Shown piece after piece: positions 35,953 through 45,709 of a DNA stretch of 64,000 nt (the first letter of the stretch is position 1; each line of letters opens with the position of its first letter). A program made the position numbers and the translations under genes. The stretch lies in NCBI GenBank assembly GCA_003281285.1, contig QCCJ01000001.1:62001-126000 (forward strand). The letters run 5' to 3'. The notes beneath the pieces are model-generated. The model had not been told where the DNA came from. It did not search any database and saw only the letters and a program-made list of their open reading frames with translations. Source of the stretch: Prochlorococcus sp. AG-347-K22 (GTDB lineage Bacteria; Cyanobacteriota; Cyanobacteriia; PCC-6307; Cyanobiaceae).

Positions 35953-36720
35953 TTGAAAGAATTAATTACAAAAAATTTAGAAGTAAAAGATAAATTCAAC
36001 TATGAATCCCATAAGAAAGTTGATTCTTACGAAAATAGTTTTTTATCAAATCCTATATCTTTAAGATTGTGGTCTTCTTTTTTTGTAATTTTGCCTATTT
36101 TTGTTCAAGCCCCTTGGGTTAGATTAGAACCAATAAGTGCTCTTTGTTTTACTTTTGTTATTGTCTTAGTGGCAATTGTTTTGAATCAGAAAGGATCAAA
36201 TAAGTGGTTTATTGTCAGTTCATTATTACTTGGTATATCAGGTAGTTGGCTTGGTGGATGTTTGTTCTGGGGATGGTTAAGCCCATTTCCTATCCTACAC
36301 ATACCTGTTGAAGCTGTAGTTCTCCCATTAGCTTTACTTGGATTTGGTACTAATTGGAAAATAGGTTCAAGTTTTTATATCTCTTCTTTATTTGGAACCG
36401 CAGTTACCGACATTACAATATTTTTAATCGGAATCATGGATCAATGGAGGCAGGTAATTACAGCAGATTCTGAAAATGCACCCATGATTCTTCAAAAAAC
36501 TTCTGAGAGTCTTATTCAAATAAAATCATTATCTATCATCGTTGTTGTTGCTCTTATACTTTGGTTTATTGCAAAAGAAATTTTAGATTCTGGCACAATT
36601 AATACTACTAGTGGTAAAGCACTCTTAGTTTCTGGTTACGTAATTCAAACGACATTAATTGTTGATGGTATTTTTATTGTTTTAGCAATTCTGCAACCAA
36701 CTTTTAGTGGATTGGTTTAA
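35953..36720 (+). CDS. DUF3120 family membrane protein
   Basis: A 255-residue membrane protein with about six helices, of a type I associate with cyanobacterial DUF3120. The first 30 residues are charged; the core begins at LRLWSSFFVILPIFVQAPWV. Conserved-looking elements are GSWLGGCLFWGWLSPFPILH and ALLGFGTNWKIGSSFYISSL. The function is unknown. The start is TTG 35953. Its TAA stop shares a base with the ATG of nadB, suggesting coupled translation. Confidence 0.75.
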   Translation: MKELITKNLEVKDKFNYESHKKVDSYENSFLSNPISLRLWSSFFVILPIFVQAPWVRLEPISALCFTFVIVLVAIVLNQKGSNKWFIVSSLLLGISGSWLGGCLFWGWLSPFPILHIPVEAVVLPLALLGFGTNWKIGSSFYISSLFGTAVTDITIFLIGIMDQWRQVITADSENAPMILQKTSESLIQIKSLSIIVVVALILWFIAKEILDSGTINTTSGKALLVSGYVIQTTLIVDGIFIVLAILQPTFSGLV

Positions 36721-38387
36721 TGTTAAGGCTTCCATTTTCACAAAAACCGATACCAATAAATAATTGGGATGTAATCGTCATAGGCGCTGGAGCTGCTGGC
36801 CTTATGACTTGTCTTGAATTACCTTCAAATTTAAAAGTGCTTCTTTTAAATAGAAATACTAGTAAGGTATCTTCTAGTAGATGGGCTCAAGGCGGAATTG
36901 CATCTGTAGTTAGACAAGATGATTCATTTGATCTTCATGCTGAGGATACTTTAAAAGCAGGTGATGGACTATGTGATTTTCAAGCTGTAGAAATGCTAGT
37001 TAAAGAAGCTCCAGGTTGTGTCGAAAGGTTGCAGAATTTAGGGATGATTTTTGATCAAAGTTCTGATCAACTTGCCACTACCTTAGAAGCAGCCCATTCA
37101 CGAAGAAGAGTCTTACATGTTAAAGATCGTACTGGAAGAGCATTAGTTGAAGTTCTAGAAGATCATATTGAGAATCAAAAAAATATTCTTCACTGCAGGG
37201 GTGTAAGAGTAACTGAACTTCTCATTGAAAATAAAGAATGTAGAGGAGTTCAGGTTCTTGATGGAGCAAATTTATATTGGATTAAATCTAGAGCTGTTGT
37301 TTTGGCTACAGGTGGGGGTGGGCACTTATTTACAAATACAACAAATCCTGCTCAATCCTCTGGTGAAGGGATTGCTCTTGCATGGAAAGCAGGCGCTGCT
37401 ATCGAAGATTTAGAGTTCGTGCAATTTCATCCAACAGCTTTAAAATTTTATGGTGCACCTTGCTTCTTAATATCTGAGGCACTTAGAGGGGAAGGAGCGA
37501 TTTTAGTTGATAAAAATGGTGAAAGTCCAGTTATAAATCTTGAAAATCGTGATCTTGCTACTAGAGATCAGGTAAGTAGAGCAATTATGAAAAATATGCA
37601 TGATAATAATGTAGACCATGTTGGCTTAGATCTTCGGTATATTGACCCAGAAAAAATTGTAGAGCGCTTCCCCACGATCTTAAGTCGATGTCAGGATTAT
37701 GGCGTTAACCCTTTAAATGAGGTTATTCCCGTAGCTCCTGCAGCTCATTATTGGATGGGAGGTGTTAAAACTGATCTAAATGCATCTTCAACAAGAAAAG
37801 GATTATATGCCGTTGGAGAAGTTGCTTCTACAGGTGTGCATGGTGCTAATAGACTGGCAAGTAATTCACTGATGGAGTGTCTTGTTTTCGCAAGAAAAAT
37901 GTCTTCGATTGTTTTGAATGACCTTTCTAAATTTAAAAAATTTGATAGATCATTTCAAGAGTTTGATATTGAAGATCCCGAAGAAGATCAAATTTCTATA
38001 ATTGCTGCAAAAATTGATGAACTAAGAAAACTATGTTGGTTAAATTTAGGTGTATCTCGAAATGAGGTAAATATGATTAAATTTTTAAATTACATTCAAA
38101 ATGATATGGATAAATTACATAAAAATAATTTACTAAATAGTCTTGAAGAAATAAAATTTGATCAAAAAATAAAACTTAGTGAACGTAATAGAAGAGCATT
38201 AAATCTTTTACTTGATTTAAAGAATAGACAAATAACCACCATAACTTTATTAAAAGCTTGTCTATTTAGAGAAGAAAGTAGAGGAGGGCATTATAGAGAT
38301 GATTTCCCTGATAAAGATAAAAATTGGGAATGCCATACTAGACAACAGTTAGATCAAAAAATTCAAAAAAGATTTATTAAAAATTAA
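36720..38387 (+). CDS. nadB: L-aspartate oxidase
   Basis: A 555-residue flavoprotein that oxidises aspartate to iminoaspartate, the first step of de novo NAD synthesis. The FAD motif is VIGAGAAGLMTCLELP. RWAQGGIASV, the active-site block FVQFHPTALKFYGAP and LISEALRGEGAILVD are family hallmarks, as is YAVGEVASTGVHGANRLASN. The C-terminal helical domain is present. It overlaps the DUF3120 stop by one base and the convergent VKOR gene by 11 bases. Confidence 0.95.
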   Translation: MLRLPFSQKPIPINNWDVIVIGAGAAGLMTCLELPSNLKVLLLNRNTSKVSSSRWAQGGIASVVRQDDSFDLHAEDTLKAGDGLCDFQAVEMLVKEAPGCVERLQNLGMIFDQSSDQLATTLEAAHSRRRVLHVKDRTGRALVEVLEDHIENQKNILHCRGVRVTELLIENKECRGVQVLDGANLYWIKSRAVVLATGGGGHLFTNTTNPAQSSGEGIALAWKAGAAIEDLEFVQFHPTALKFYGAPCFLISEALRGEGAILVDKNGESPVINLENRDLATRDQVSRAIMKNMHDNNVDHVGLDLRYIDPEKIVERFPTILSRCQDYGVNPLNEVIPVAPAAHYWMGGVKTDLNASSTRKGLYAVGEVASTGVHGANRLASNSLMECLVFARKMSSIVLNDLSKFKKFDRSFQEFDIEDPEEDQISIIAAKIDELRKLCWLNLGVSRNEVNMIKFLNYIQNDMDKLHKNNLLNSLEEIKFDQKIKLSERNRRALNLLLDLKNRQITTITLLKACLFREESRGGHYRDDFPDKDKNWECHTRQQLDQKIQKRFIKN

Positions 38388-39312
38388 GATCTCCCTGATA
38401 GTCGGTTTTTATCGCTAATTCATTTAAGTCACGCGTCCCACTAATAATTTCTCCATTTATTTCCCAAGAAGGAAATCCACTGATTCCTTTCGTTTGGCAT
38501 AGCTCATACTCATTATCTTTACCATCCTTAGCACACTCAACTAATTTTAATTCTTTAACTGCTTCCTTACCAAATAATTGTTTTTGATCGTGGCAATGCG
38601 GGCACCAGTATGCACTATACATAACAATATTGTTTTCACTTAAAAATTTTGCAAACTTTACCTTCTGGGCAGAGCTTGAAGTGGTAATTATTGGCGATAC
38701 ATTTTCAGTGGGGTTTGCAACATCAATAGCATTAGAGGGGTCAACATTTGTTGACCAAATTAGGCCCCCCAGCAGGACACTAATGGCTACAATAAAACCT
38801 CTAAAAATCATAGGTTCTCTACTTTCGAACTTTGCTCCAATCATAGAAATTATAAAGATAGAAAACGATAAAATTGCTGAAAGTATACAAAAAAAACAAT
38901 ATGCTTGAATTTTAAAAAACATTATATTTATCAATAAAAAGCTAAATGTTGATGACGCACAAGAAATTAGAAATATTAACCACCATAAAAACTTATTTAA
39001 TTTTTCTTTTGGGGAAATTAAATTAAGCGAGAGAATTGTTGTGATAACTAATATTGATAAATATGTTATAAATCCAGCTAATGAGAGAGGTATATTAACT
39101 TGATTATTTTCAAATAAACTACCCCAAGGACTGTTTAAAACTGTCTCACAACCATTTTGTATCCCTGGACATGAAAGCGAAGTAAATAATCCCCAGTTTT
39201 TTAAAGTAATGGAACCTGTATCAACTATGCCAATAGTGCTAAGAATTGCGATTATGATTTTTGGCCATTTCAAATCTTTTTTATTTCTTCTGTTTAAAGT
39301 CTTAAGGGCCAT
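38377..39312 (-). CDS. VKOR-thioredoxin-like fusion protein (disulfide formation)
   Basis: A 311-residue fusion. The N-terminal 190 residues are a vitamin K epoxide reductase membrane domain, with loop cysteines in LSCPGIQNGCETVLNSPWGS and the active CxxC in AYCFFCILSAIL. The C-terminal 100 residues are a thioredoxin-like domain with SAYWCPHCHDQKQLFG and GISGFPSWEING. In cyanobacteria and plants this fusion makes disulfides in lumenal proteins and passes electrons to quinone. Both redox centres look intact. Confidence 0.92.
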   Translation of the reverse strand: MALKTLNRRNKKDLKWPKIIIAILSTIGIVDTGSITLKNWGLFTSLSCPGIQNGCETVLNSPWGSLFENNQVNIPLSLAGFITYLSILVITTILSLNLISPKEKLNKFLWWLIFLISCASSTFSFLLINIMFFKIQAYCFFCILSAILSFSIFIISMIGAKFESREPMIFRGFIVAISVLLGGLIWSTNVDPSNAIDVANPTENVSPIITTSSSAQKVKFAKFLSENNIVMYSAYWCPHCHDQKQLFGKEAVKELKLVECAKDGKDNEYELCQTKGISGFPSWEINGEIISGTRDLNELAIKTDYQGDLNF

Positions 39313-39417
39313 ACAAAAAGAAAGTTTGTTATTTACATTATCTATCCTAATATTATCTTGGCATGAGAGTTATATACGAAATGCTGTTTAAAACTTTTAA
39401 TTCTTATTTTTCAAGTT

Positions 39418-40782
39418 GTGAAACAAAATAGTCTCAATGTAAAAGAAAAAAAACTTTCTAAGATTGCATTCAGTCATGTTGGTTGCGAGAAAAATCTTGT
39501 TGATACTGAACATATGCAAGGCTTATTAGATAAAGAGGGTTATGAAGTTGACAGTAATATAAATGATGCAAATGTTGTCGTTGTAAATACTTGCAGTTTT
39601 ATTGAATCAGCTAGAGAAGAATCTATTAGAAAAATTCTAGAATATACAAATCAAGGAAAGGAAGTAATAGTTGCAGGCTGTATGGCTCAGCATTTTAAAG
39701 ATGATCTTATAAAGGAAATCCCTGAAATAAAAGGTTTGGTTGGAACAGGAGATTATCAAAAGATAGCCAAGGTTTTAGACAGAGTAGAAAAAGGGGAAAT
39801 CGTTAATGAAGTTTCAAAAATACCTGAATTTATTGCAGATGAGGAAATGCCTCGTTTTGTAGATAAAAATAAATTTGTTGCCTATCTGCGCATTGCTGAA
39901 GGCTGTAACTATAATTGTGCCTTTTGTATTATTCCTAAGTTGAGAGGTCCTCAAAGAAGTAGAACAATAGAATCTATAGTGTCAGAAGCCAAAAGTCTTG
40001 CAAAAAAAGGTATTCAAGAAATCATATTAATTAGTCAAATAACAACTAATTATGGTCAAGATATTTATGGAAAACCATCATTAGTCAAACTTTTGAATGA
40101 GCTTTCTAAAGTTCCAATTCCTTGGATAAGGATACATTATGCTTATCCAACAGGTTTAACTGATGAAGTTATTAGGGCTTTCAAAGATTCAAAGAATATA
40201 TTACCTTACTTTGATTTACCACTTCAGCATAGTCATCCAGATGTATTGAAGAGCATGAATAGACCTTGGCAAGCTTCTTTGAATGAATCAATTTTGGAGA
40301 AAATTAGAGAAGAAATTCCATCTGCTGTATTAAGAACTAGTCTCATTGTTGGCTACCCAGGAGAAAAAAAAGAACATTTTGAACATCTTCTCGAATTTTT
40401 GGGGAGGCACAAATTTGATCATGTGGGAGTGTTTATTTTTTCTCCTGAGGAAGGAACTGCAGCTTTTCATTTGCCAAATAAAGTATCTCCAGAGGTTGCA
40501 GAGGCAAGAAAAGATAATGTTATTTCAGTTCAACAAAATATCTCTAAAGATAAAAATCAGTCATATGTTGGTTCAAAAATGAAGATTTTGGTAGAAAAAA
40601 TATCAGACAATAACGAATTAATAGGTCGGTCCTTCAATTTCGCACCTGAAATTGACGGAACTGTAATTTTATCTGTTAAAGATAAAATTGATTTGAAAAA
40701 TTATATTGGTAAATTTGTTGAAGCAAATATTTCTTTTGCAGATGAATATGATTTGTATGGAGAGATTATTAAAACTTTGTAG
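39418..40782 (+). CDS. rimO: Ribosomal protein S12 methylthiotransferase RimO
   Basis: A 454-residue radical SAM enzyme that methylthiolates an Asp of ribosomal protein S12. It shows the three-domain layout: the N-terminal UPF0004 domain ([39 protein letters not shown]), the radical SAM core with [17 protein letters not shown] (CX3CX2C) and the C-terminal TRAM domain. The RimO-specific wording S-A-R-E-E-S separates it from MiaB. The start is GTG at 39418. Confidence 0.94.
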   Translation: MKQNSLNVKEKKLSKIAFSHVGCEKNLVDTEHMQGLLDKEGYEVDSNINDANVVVVNTCSFIESAREESIRKILEYTNQGKEVIVAGCMAQHFKDDLIKEIPEIKGLVGTGDYQKIAKVLDRVEKGEIVNEVSKIPEFIADEEMPRFVDKNKFVAYLRIAEGCNYNCAFCIIPKLRGPQRSRTIESIVSEAKSLAKKGIQEIILISQITTNYGQDIYGKPSLVKLLNELSKVPIPWIRIHYAYPTGLTDEVIRAFKDSKNILPYFDLPLQHSHPDVLKSMNRPWQASLNESILEKIREEIPSAVLRTSLIVGYPGEKKEHFEHLLEFLGRHKFDHVGVFIFSPEEGTAAFHLPNKVSPEVAEARKDNVISVQQNISKDKNQSYVGSKMKILVEKISDNNELIGRSFNFAPEIDGTVILSVKDKIDLKNYIGKFVEANISFADEYDLYGEIIKTL

Positions 40783-40789
40783 TTTTTTT

Positions 40790-40882
40790 TTAAATTAATT
40801 TAACTGCTCTTAATAGCTTATCTAATGCGAAAGCAGCTCCAAAACCAAAACCAATAAATGCAAAATAGAAAATGATGTTCAT
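40790..40882 (-). CDS. petL: Probable cytochrome b6f subunit PetL (30 aa)
   Basis: An ORF of 30 codons from ATG (40880-40882) to TAA (40790-40792). The peptide has one transmembrane helix, IIFYFAFIGFGFGAAFAL, then DKLLRAVKLI. Length, the single helix and the basic ending resemble cyanobacterial PetL, a small stabilising subunit of cytochrome b6f in the thylakoid. The identification is by resemblance only; another small photosynthetic subunit is possible. It sits in the rimO-to-next-gene spacer. Confidence 0.5.
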   Translation of the reverse strand: MNIIFYFAFIGFGFGAAFALDKLLRAVKLI

Positions 40883-40946
40883 TAATTTTTTTACTTTTAT
40901 TTAATTTAACATCAGACGAAAAAATTAGAAATTTTCGTTTAATTTC

Positions 40947-41333
40947 TTAATCTTGGATATATGGTAATTTTTTGTATAAACATTCTTCTGCTTTTTGTAG
41001 TTCCCGGCCTAAATATAGAGCATGATCGAATCTGGTTATTAAGTCATTTCTTTCTTCAGTGATCAATATGCCAAGTTGTTTCGCACTAATACCTTTAAAA
41101 ACTTCATTCCTAACTCTTTTATTTTGAGAGTCGCATTTAATTGGTTCATTTGTTTCCGGGTCAAGCGCATAGCCTTCATCATCGATGTTATTTAAAAAGT
41201 GCTCTAAAATTATTTTATTTTCTTCTAAATCTACTTTTATAATAAAATAACCGTTTGGATCTAATTCTATATATCTGTTGGATAGATTATTATCAATCTT
41301 TATTTTTTCATCTAAACTTTTACTATAATCCAT
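40947..41333 (-). CDS. Conserved cyanobacterial protein, DUF4346-like
   Basis: A 128-residue soluble protein. NRYIELDPNGYFIIKVDLEE and the following LEHFLNN resemble the DUF4346 type found in cyanobacteria; the rest includes FKGISAKQLGILITEE and DHALYLGRELQKAEECL. No catalytic motif is visible and no function is known. It is the distal gene of a minus-strand block with the FemAB-like gene upstream (59-base gap). Confidence 0.65.
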   Translation of the reverse strand: MDYSKSLDEKIKIDNNLSNRYIELDPNGYFIIKVDLEENKIILEHFLNNIDDEGYALDPETNEPIKCDSQNKRVRNEVFKGISAKQLGILITEERNDLITRFDHALYLGRELQKAEECLYKKLPYIQD

Positions 41334-41392
41334 TCTTAGAAGTTAATAAAAACTATATTACTAATATAATCTTTGGTAAAGCCAAATAATTC

Positions 41393-42547
41393 TTATTTAA
41401 AGGGTATGGAATTATTCTCAAATTCAATTTCGGTCTCGGTTTGTTTATTAACTTCATTTAGCCAAGGATAAATTATATTTTCCATATTTTTGTCAAACCA
41501 CTTATGTAAGCTAATGGTGCTTTTTGCAAAAAACCCCCTCCGCCTTTTATGTTTACCACCCGCTCCAGGATCAAAAAAATGGATACTATTCTTTATTGCC
41601 CATTCAATTGGCTGGTAGTAGCATAATTCAAAATGTAAATTAGATATTTCTTCTAGACTCCCCCAATACCTACCCCATAAGTTGTTTTTATTTTTAACGC
41701 ACATCGACATAGCAAAAATATCATTAAAATCATTTTTTGATGCGCTAAAAAGTAAAAGATTTTTTTTATTATCAATAATTTTTTCGAAAAATGTAGATGT
41801 TAGATATTTACTTCCCCAAACTCCCCACCTCGAGCAATGCTGTTCATAAAAATTATGCATTTTTTTGAGGATTTCTTGGTTGATATCATCTTTATTAAAA
41901 ATTTCTATTTTAATATCTTGTTTAGTAATTGATTTCCTCTCTTTTTTGATATTTTTTCTCTGATTAGAGTTAAATCTAGAAAGAAAATCATCAAACGTTT
42001 TTTCTCCATTACTCCTCCATTCACTGCTGGAATTTATCCATTCATAGTATCCCAAAGATTTAAGAAGGTTGCCCCAGCTTTCATCAATATATAAAAAATT
42101 ACAACTTAAAATTTTGTTTGTAATCGCAAAGCTTTCGATATGGTTTATAAGTAAATTTGTGATTTCTTTCTTATCTTTATTTTTTTTATAAAGAAATTGA
42201 TATCCATTTACAGGACTATAAGGACTCATTCCAATTAATTTAGGGTAATAATTTAAATTCAGCTCTTGAGCCAATCGTGCAAATGATTGATCAAAAATGA
42301 ATTCTCCATAGCTATGATTTTTTAAAAAAAGTGGAGCAATTCCTAATATTTCATCATTTTTATAGGCAATAAAATATAGAGGCTGCCAACCAGTTTCTCT
42401 TGAAACACTTTTTGATATTTCAAGGTTTTTAAGCCAAGTCCATTCATAAAATGGATTATTTATTTCATTTGCTAATTCATCCCATATCTCCTTGGAGATT
42501 TCCTTAATTGACAATTTGACTTCAACTTTATGTATTTTTTGGTTCAT
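41393..42547 (-). CDS. FemAB-like / GNAT acyltransferase (DUF482 family)
   Basis: A 384-residue protein of the group once called DUF482 or peptidogalycan biosynthesis protein. It has the GNAT-like double fold. Landmarks are EWTWLKNLEIS near residue 37, SYGEFIFDQSFA, CNFLYIDESWGNLL, RKNIKKERKSI and FFDPGAGGKHKRRRGF near the C-terminus. The actual acyl donor and acceptor are unknown. It lies 17 bases downstream of the reductase gene at 42565. Confidence 0.82.
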   Translation of the reverse strand: MNQKIHKVEVKLSIKEISKEIWDELANEINNPFYEWTWLKNLEISKSVSRETGWQPLYFIAYKNDEILGIAPLFLKNHSYGEFIFDQSFARLAQELNLNYYPKLIGMSPYSPVNGYQFLYKKNKDKKEITNLLINHIESFAITNKILSCNFLYIDESWGNLLKSLGYYEWINSSSEWRSNGEKTFDDFLSRFNSNQRKNIKKERKSITKQDIKIEIFNKDDINQEILKKMHNFYEQHCSRWGVWGSKYLTSTFFEKIIDNKKNLLLFSASKNDFNDIFAMSMCVKNKNNLWGRYWGSLEEISNLHFELCYYQPIEWAIKNSIHFFDPGAGGKHKRRRGFFAKSTISLHKWFDKNMENIIYPWLNEVNKQTETEIEFENNSIPFK

Positions 42548-42564
42548 TTTTTATTGAATCTATT

Positions 42565-43215
42565 TCAAATTTTTTTGTAATGAACATGTATTTCATTATT
42601 CATTAAATTTTTAATTGATTTTATTTCCCATAGTCTTTTGAGATTAAAAATCGTATTTGTTTGTTCTGGAGGGATCCATGTATAGCTACCTCCAATAATT
42701 CGTGGAATTATTGTAATTTTTATATCTGTTATTAGATCCTCTTTTATAAATGAATTTATAAGTTTTGCACCTCCCAAAAGAGCTATATCATTTATCCCTT
42801 GTTTTTTGAGTGAAATTAAAGTTTTCCCCCATGAATCTTCGAAAAAGAGTTGTTTCTCGAAGTCATTATTCGACGAATTATCAACTTTACTTGAGCTTAT
42901 TAGCCATCTTCTAATGGGTTGACGAAAGTATTTCCATTTACTGTTAAAGTTTTTGCTATTTGAAGCAACTATAGAAATTGGTTGGCTTTTTGATATATTT
43001 ACTTCGTCATTATCATTGAGATTTTTAATTAAGTAAGTTGATTGATGAGCTATTAAAGTACCTAAACCAAAAATGGTGGCGTCTACCATTGATAAGTTTT
43101 GATTTAACATTTTTTTATCTTCTTCACTTCCAAGATGCGATTCTCCACCTCCAGGAAATGCAATTCTCCCATCAAGACTAGATGCTATAACAATTATTAC
43201 TCTTGGGATACTCAA
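42565..43215 (-). CDS. RibD C-terminal (dihydrofolate-reductase-like) reductase
   Basis: A 216-residue protein of the RibD-C/DHFR-like fold, with the NADPH site ASSLDGRIAFPGG near the N-terminus and IALLGGAKLINSFI near residue 140. In RibD this domain reduces the ribosyl side chain in riboflavin synthesis; here there is no deaminase domain. It overlaps the pterin-synthase-like gene by 4 bases, which suggests a shared pathway, but the substrate is not known. Confidence 0.82.
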   Translation of the reverse strand: MSIPRVIIVIASSLDGRIAFPGGGESHLGSEEDKKMLNQNLSMVDATIFGLGTLIAHQSTYLIKNLNDNDEVNISKSQPISIVASNSKNFNSKWKYFRQPIRRWLISSSKVDNSSNNDFEKQLFFEDSWGKTLISLKKQGINDIALLGGAKLINSFIKEDLITDIKITIIPRIIGGSYTWIPPEQTNTIFNLKRLWEIKSIKNLMNNEIHVHYKKI

Positions 43216-44138
43216 GTTTGTGTGACTAAACTATTTTCAAATTTCAACTTCAATGAATTGGTTAACTTTTGATCAACATAAATTTCTGCAGCATTATTTG
43301 GGCTCTCCTGGAGTCTTATTTTGTGTAATGTTGCACCAAGGTTATGTATTGGTTTTTTAAGAATATCAGAAATATATAAAGCTATATTTTCAGCTGTTGG
43401 AACACAATTATGGAAAAATTCGATGTCCTTATTTAGAAAAGTATGATCTAGTTGTTCAACAACCAAATCATTTATTATCTCTTGGAGGGCAGATAAGTCG
43501 CAAACCATTCCAGTTCTTTTATCAATGTCTCCTTTTACAGTTATTTCGACAAGATAGTTATGTCCATGACCATTAACTCTGGCACATTTCCCATAGATTT
43601 TTTTATTTTCATCAAAGGATATCTCTTCTTTTGCAAGTCTATGAGCGGCTGCAAAATGAGTTTGTACTGTTAAAAATGCTTCCATGTTTTTTCCAAAATA
43701 ATCTGCCCATAAATTTGGGTTTTCATAAAGTCTTAGACTTGTGAGAGGTAAATCATCCTTTAGACGACTCCAAATGACCTTTACTAATGCTTCAGTTGTG
43801 GGAAGTATACCCTCTTGATTATTAACATTAAATTCAGGCCAGACATCATTTAAAAAACGAAAATCTAATTGTCCAGTAACCTTATCTTTAATAGAGTGTT
43901 TTACATCAGAGAGATTAAGTACCATTCCATCAGAGTCTAGTTCTCCCCCCATTGAAACAATAAGTTCATAATTATGACCATGACCTGGTGCAATACTGCA
44001 CTTTCCAAAAAGAGATAAATTTTCTTCTTGGCTTTTTTCAGGGAGCCAATAACGGTGACTAGAACTAAAGCAGGCACGTCGAGTTATGACGCATTCACGT
44101 CCTTTTCCATGTAATGGTTTGGATTGTGTAGAAGTCAT
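43212..44138 (-). CDS. Tandem 6-pyruvoyl-tetrahydropterin synthase / QueD-like protein
   Basis: A 308-residue protein made of two PTPS/QueD-like domains in tandem. Domain 1 (about 15-150) has zinc-site SSSHRYWLP and KCSIAPGHGHNY. Domain 2 (about 160-295) has FAAAHRLAKE and KCARVNGHGHNY. Both keep the Cys next to the HGHNY motif. The catalytic Asp-His pair is present in domain 2 (EQLDHTFLN) but reads LDF in domain 1 (GQLDFRFLN), so domain 1 may be inactive. Known reactions of the family are in queuosine, biopterin and folate routes; the product is not certain. It overlaps the reductase gene by 4 bases. Confidence 0.88.
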   Translation of the reverse strand: MTSTQSKPLHGKGRECVITRRACFSSSHRYWLPEKSQEENLSLFGKCSIAPGHGHNYELIVSMGGELDSDGMVLNLSDVKHSIKDKVTGQLDFRFLNDVWPEFNVNNQEGILPTTEALVKVIWSRLKDDLPLTSLRLYENPNLWADYFGKNMEAFLTVQTHFAAAHRLAKEEISFDENKKIYGKCARVNGHGHNYLVEITVKGDIDKRTGMVCDLSALQEIINDLVVEQLDHTFLNKDIEFFHNCVPTAENIALYISDILKKPIHNLGATLHKIRLQESPNNAAEIYVDQKLTNSLKLKFENSLVTQT

Positions 44139-44188
44139 ACCTATCTGCGATAATACTATCTTAAGGTTTTAAATACGCTTTTGTCTTT

Positions 44189-44746
44189 ATGGAACAATCC
44201 ATTATCGAAAAAACAGCTCATAATTTAAAGGGCAGAAGCATATTTTTAATAGGAATGATGGGTTCTGGTAAGTCACAAACTGGTTTGAAGCTGGCTGAAT
44301 TATTGAAGTATAAATACATTGATTTAGATTCATTAATAGAGAATTTGGCAAAAAAATCTATCAATCAAATTTTTAATGATGAAGGAGAAGATAATTTCCG
44401 TGAATTAGAAGCAAACTGCCTTAAAGAAACTATCAAAATTCCTTCATTAGTAATCTCAACTGGGGGAGGAATAGTTACCAAATGGGAAAACTGGGGAATC
44501 TTAAGACAGGGAATAATTGCTTGGATAGATCTCGACAAAGATATAGCAATTGAAAGATTGAAAAATGAAATTGAAAATAGGCCACTTCTTCAGGGAAAGA
44601 ATCTATATGATTTATATATGAGCATTTTTCAATCTAGAGAAAATTTGTATTCTCAAGCAGATTTAAGAATTAAAGTAAAAAGGGATAGTGTTGAAGAGGT
44701 CGCTATGAAAATAATTAATGCAATTCATAAAGAAATAATTAGTTAA
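44189..44746 (+). CDS. aroK: Shikimate kinase
   Basis: A 185-residue NMP-kinase-fold enzyme that phosphorylates shikimate in aromatic amino acid synthesis. The P-loop is GMMGSGKSQTGLKLAE, the shikimate-site Asp is in YIDLDSLIE, the Arg in EDNFRELEANCLKE, and the glycine loop is ISTGGGIVTK. The lid has NRPLLQGKN. The frame is intact and of normal length. It overlaps the convergent hypothetical gene by 4 bases. Confidence 0.95.
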   Translation: MEQSIIEKTAHNLKGRSIFLIGMMGSGKSQTGLKLAELLKYKYIDLDSLIENLAKKSINQIFNDEGEDNFRELEANCLKETIKIPSLVISTGGGIVTKWENWGILRQGIIAWIDLDKDIAIERLKNEIENRPLLQGKNLYDLYMSIFQSRENLYSQADLRIKVKRDSVEEVAMKIINAIHKEIIS

Positions 44747-45000
44747 TCTGGTTCAATTCTTACTGCAAACCATTTGATAACATATCCTAATTTTATTTCT
44801 AATTCATAAGTGCTTTCCAATAATTCTTCAAGAAATTCCTGATCAGGATTTTCTATATTTTGATATATTGTTTGTGTTTCTGTCTTACTAAGCCAATTCT
44901 TCAACCATAAAATTGCTTCTTGCTTTGATACAATTTTTTCTTTTGAATCTGGCTCTAATAATACATAATGATCTGATGCTCTTATTAGTGGATTTGACAT
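44743..45000 (-). CDS. Conserved small hypothetical protein
   Basis: An 85-residue acidic, helical protein of unknown function. Notable blocks are RASDHYVLLEPDSKEKIVSK, WLKNWLSKTET and the C-terminus ELEIKLGYVIKWFAVRIEPD. It has no membrane segment or cysteine. It starts back to back with the gene at 45002: the two start codons are one base apart, so their ribosome sites lie in each other's coding region. Overlap with aroK at the other end and normal codon use support a real gene. Confidence 0.65.
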   Translation of the reverse strand: MSNPLIRASDHYVLLEPDSKEKIVSKQEAILWLKNWLSKTETQTIYQNIENPDQEFLEELLESTYELEIKLGYVIKWFAVRIEPD

Positions 45001-45001
45001 A

Positions 45002-45709
45002 ATGAAGATTCTTCTTGGACTAATTCTATGCTTTATTTTTCAAGGAATTTTTTTAGAAAGTTCTTTTGCTCTAGTTAATTCTAACGTACGAGAGTTTTTG
45101 GAAAATCGTGAAAATCAATGGCCAGAATTGTATTTGCCAAATTTTAAATTATCTGATACTTCTAAGGATTTAATCTATCCTAAATGGTTCGAGGGGAATT
45201 GGCTTGTTACTTCACAAGATATAATTAATGATTCAGAAGAACCAGTTATTTATAAAGTAAATTTCTTTAAGAATGATTCAGATTTAATTGTTGGTAATCG
45301 TGCAAAAAATTCTGAATCTATTGGAAAAGCAATATTTGGTGACACTTTAATCAAGGTTGTAAATGATCCTCAATCGATTAATAATCAAATTACTTATTTA
45401 AAAAATGATTTTTATATCGATTCAAGAATTACAGGGAGAAATCAGATCCAAGATGATGATATTTTTTTCGCGGATGAGCTAGTTATACAAACAGCGCATA
45501 AGCCAGGGGCTTCAAGGATTAATCAGGTAGAGACCATTAGTAAATTTCAAAAATGTTCCGAAGAAATATTGGAAGTTGATAATTCAATCCAACCATCAAT
45601 TTGTGGAGTGCAATATGTTGCTTCTTATGGTTCAAAAGTTGGTGATCCTTCTATTCATGCTATTAAAACAAATAAATATAAATTGACGTTTGAATTTATT
45701 GAGAGTTAG
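45002..45709 (+). CDS. Secreted or lumenal protein, DUF6816-like
   Basis: A 235-residue protein with a clear signal peptide (MKILLGLILCFIFQGIFLES, cleavage near SSFA). The mature part has many beta-type strands and two Cys (QKCSEE, SICGVQY) that may form a disulfide. The block IYPKWFEGNWLVTSQDI resembles cyanobacterial proteins now grouped as DUF6816; the assignment is from memory. Function is unknown. It overlaps the convergent GST gene by 14 bases. Confidence 0.68.
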   Translation: MKILLGLILCFIFQGIFLESSFALVNSNVREFLENRENQWPELYLPNFKLSDTSKDLIYPKWFEGNWLVTSQDIINDSEEPVIYKVNFFKNDSDLIVGNRAKNSESIGKAIFGDTLIKVVNDPQSINNQITYLKNDFYIDSRITGRNQIQDDDIFFADELVIQTAHKPGASRINQVETISKFQKCSEEILEVDNSIQPSICGVQYVASYGSKVGDPSIHAIKTNKYKLTFEFIES

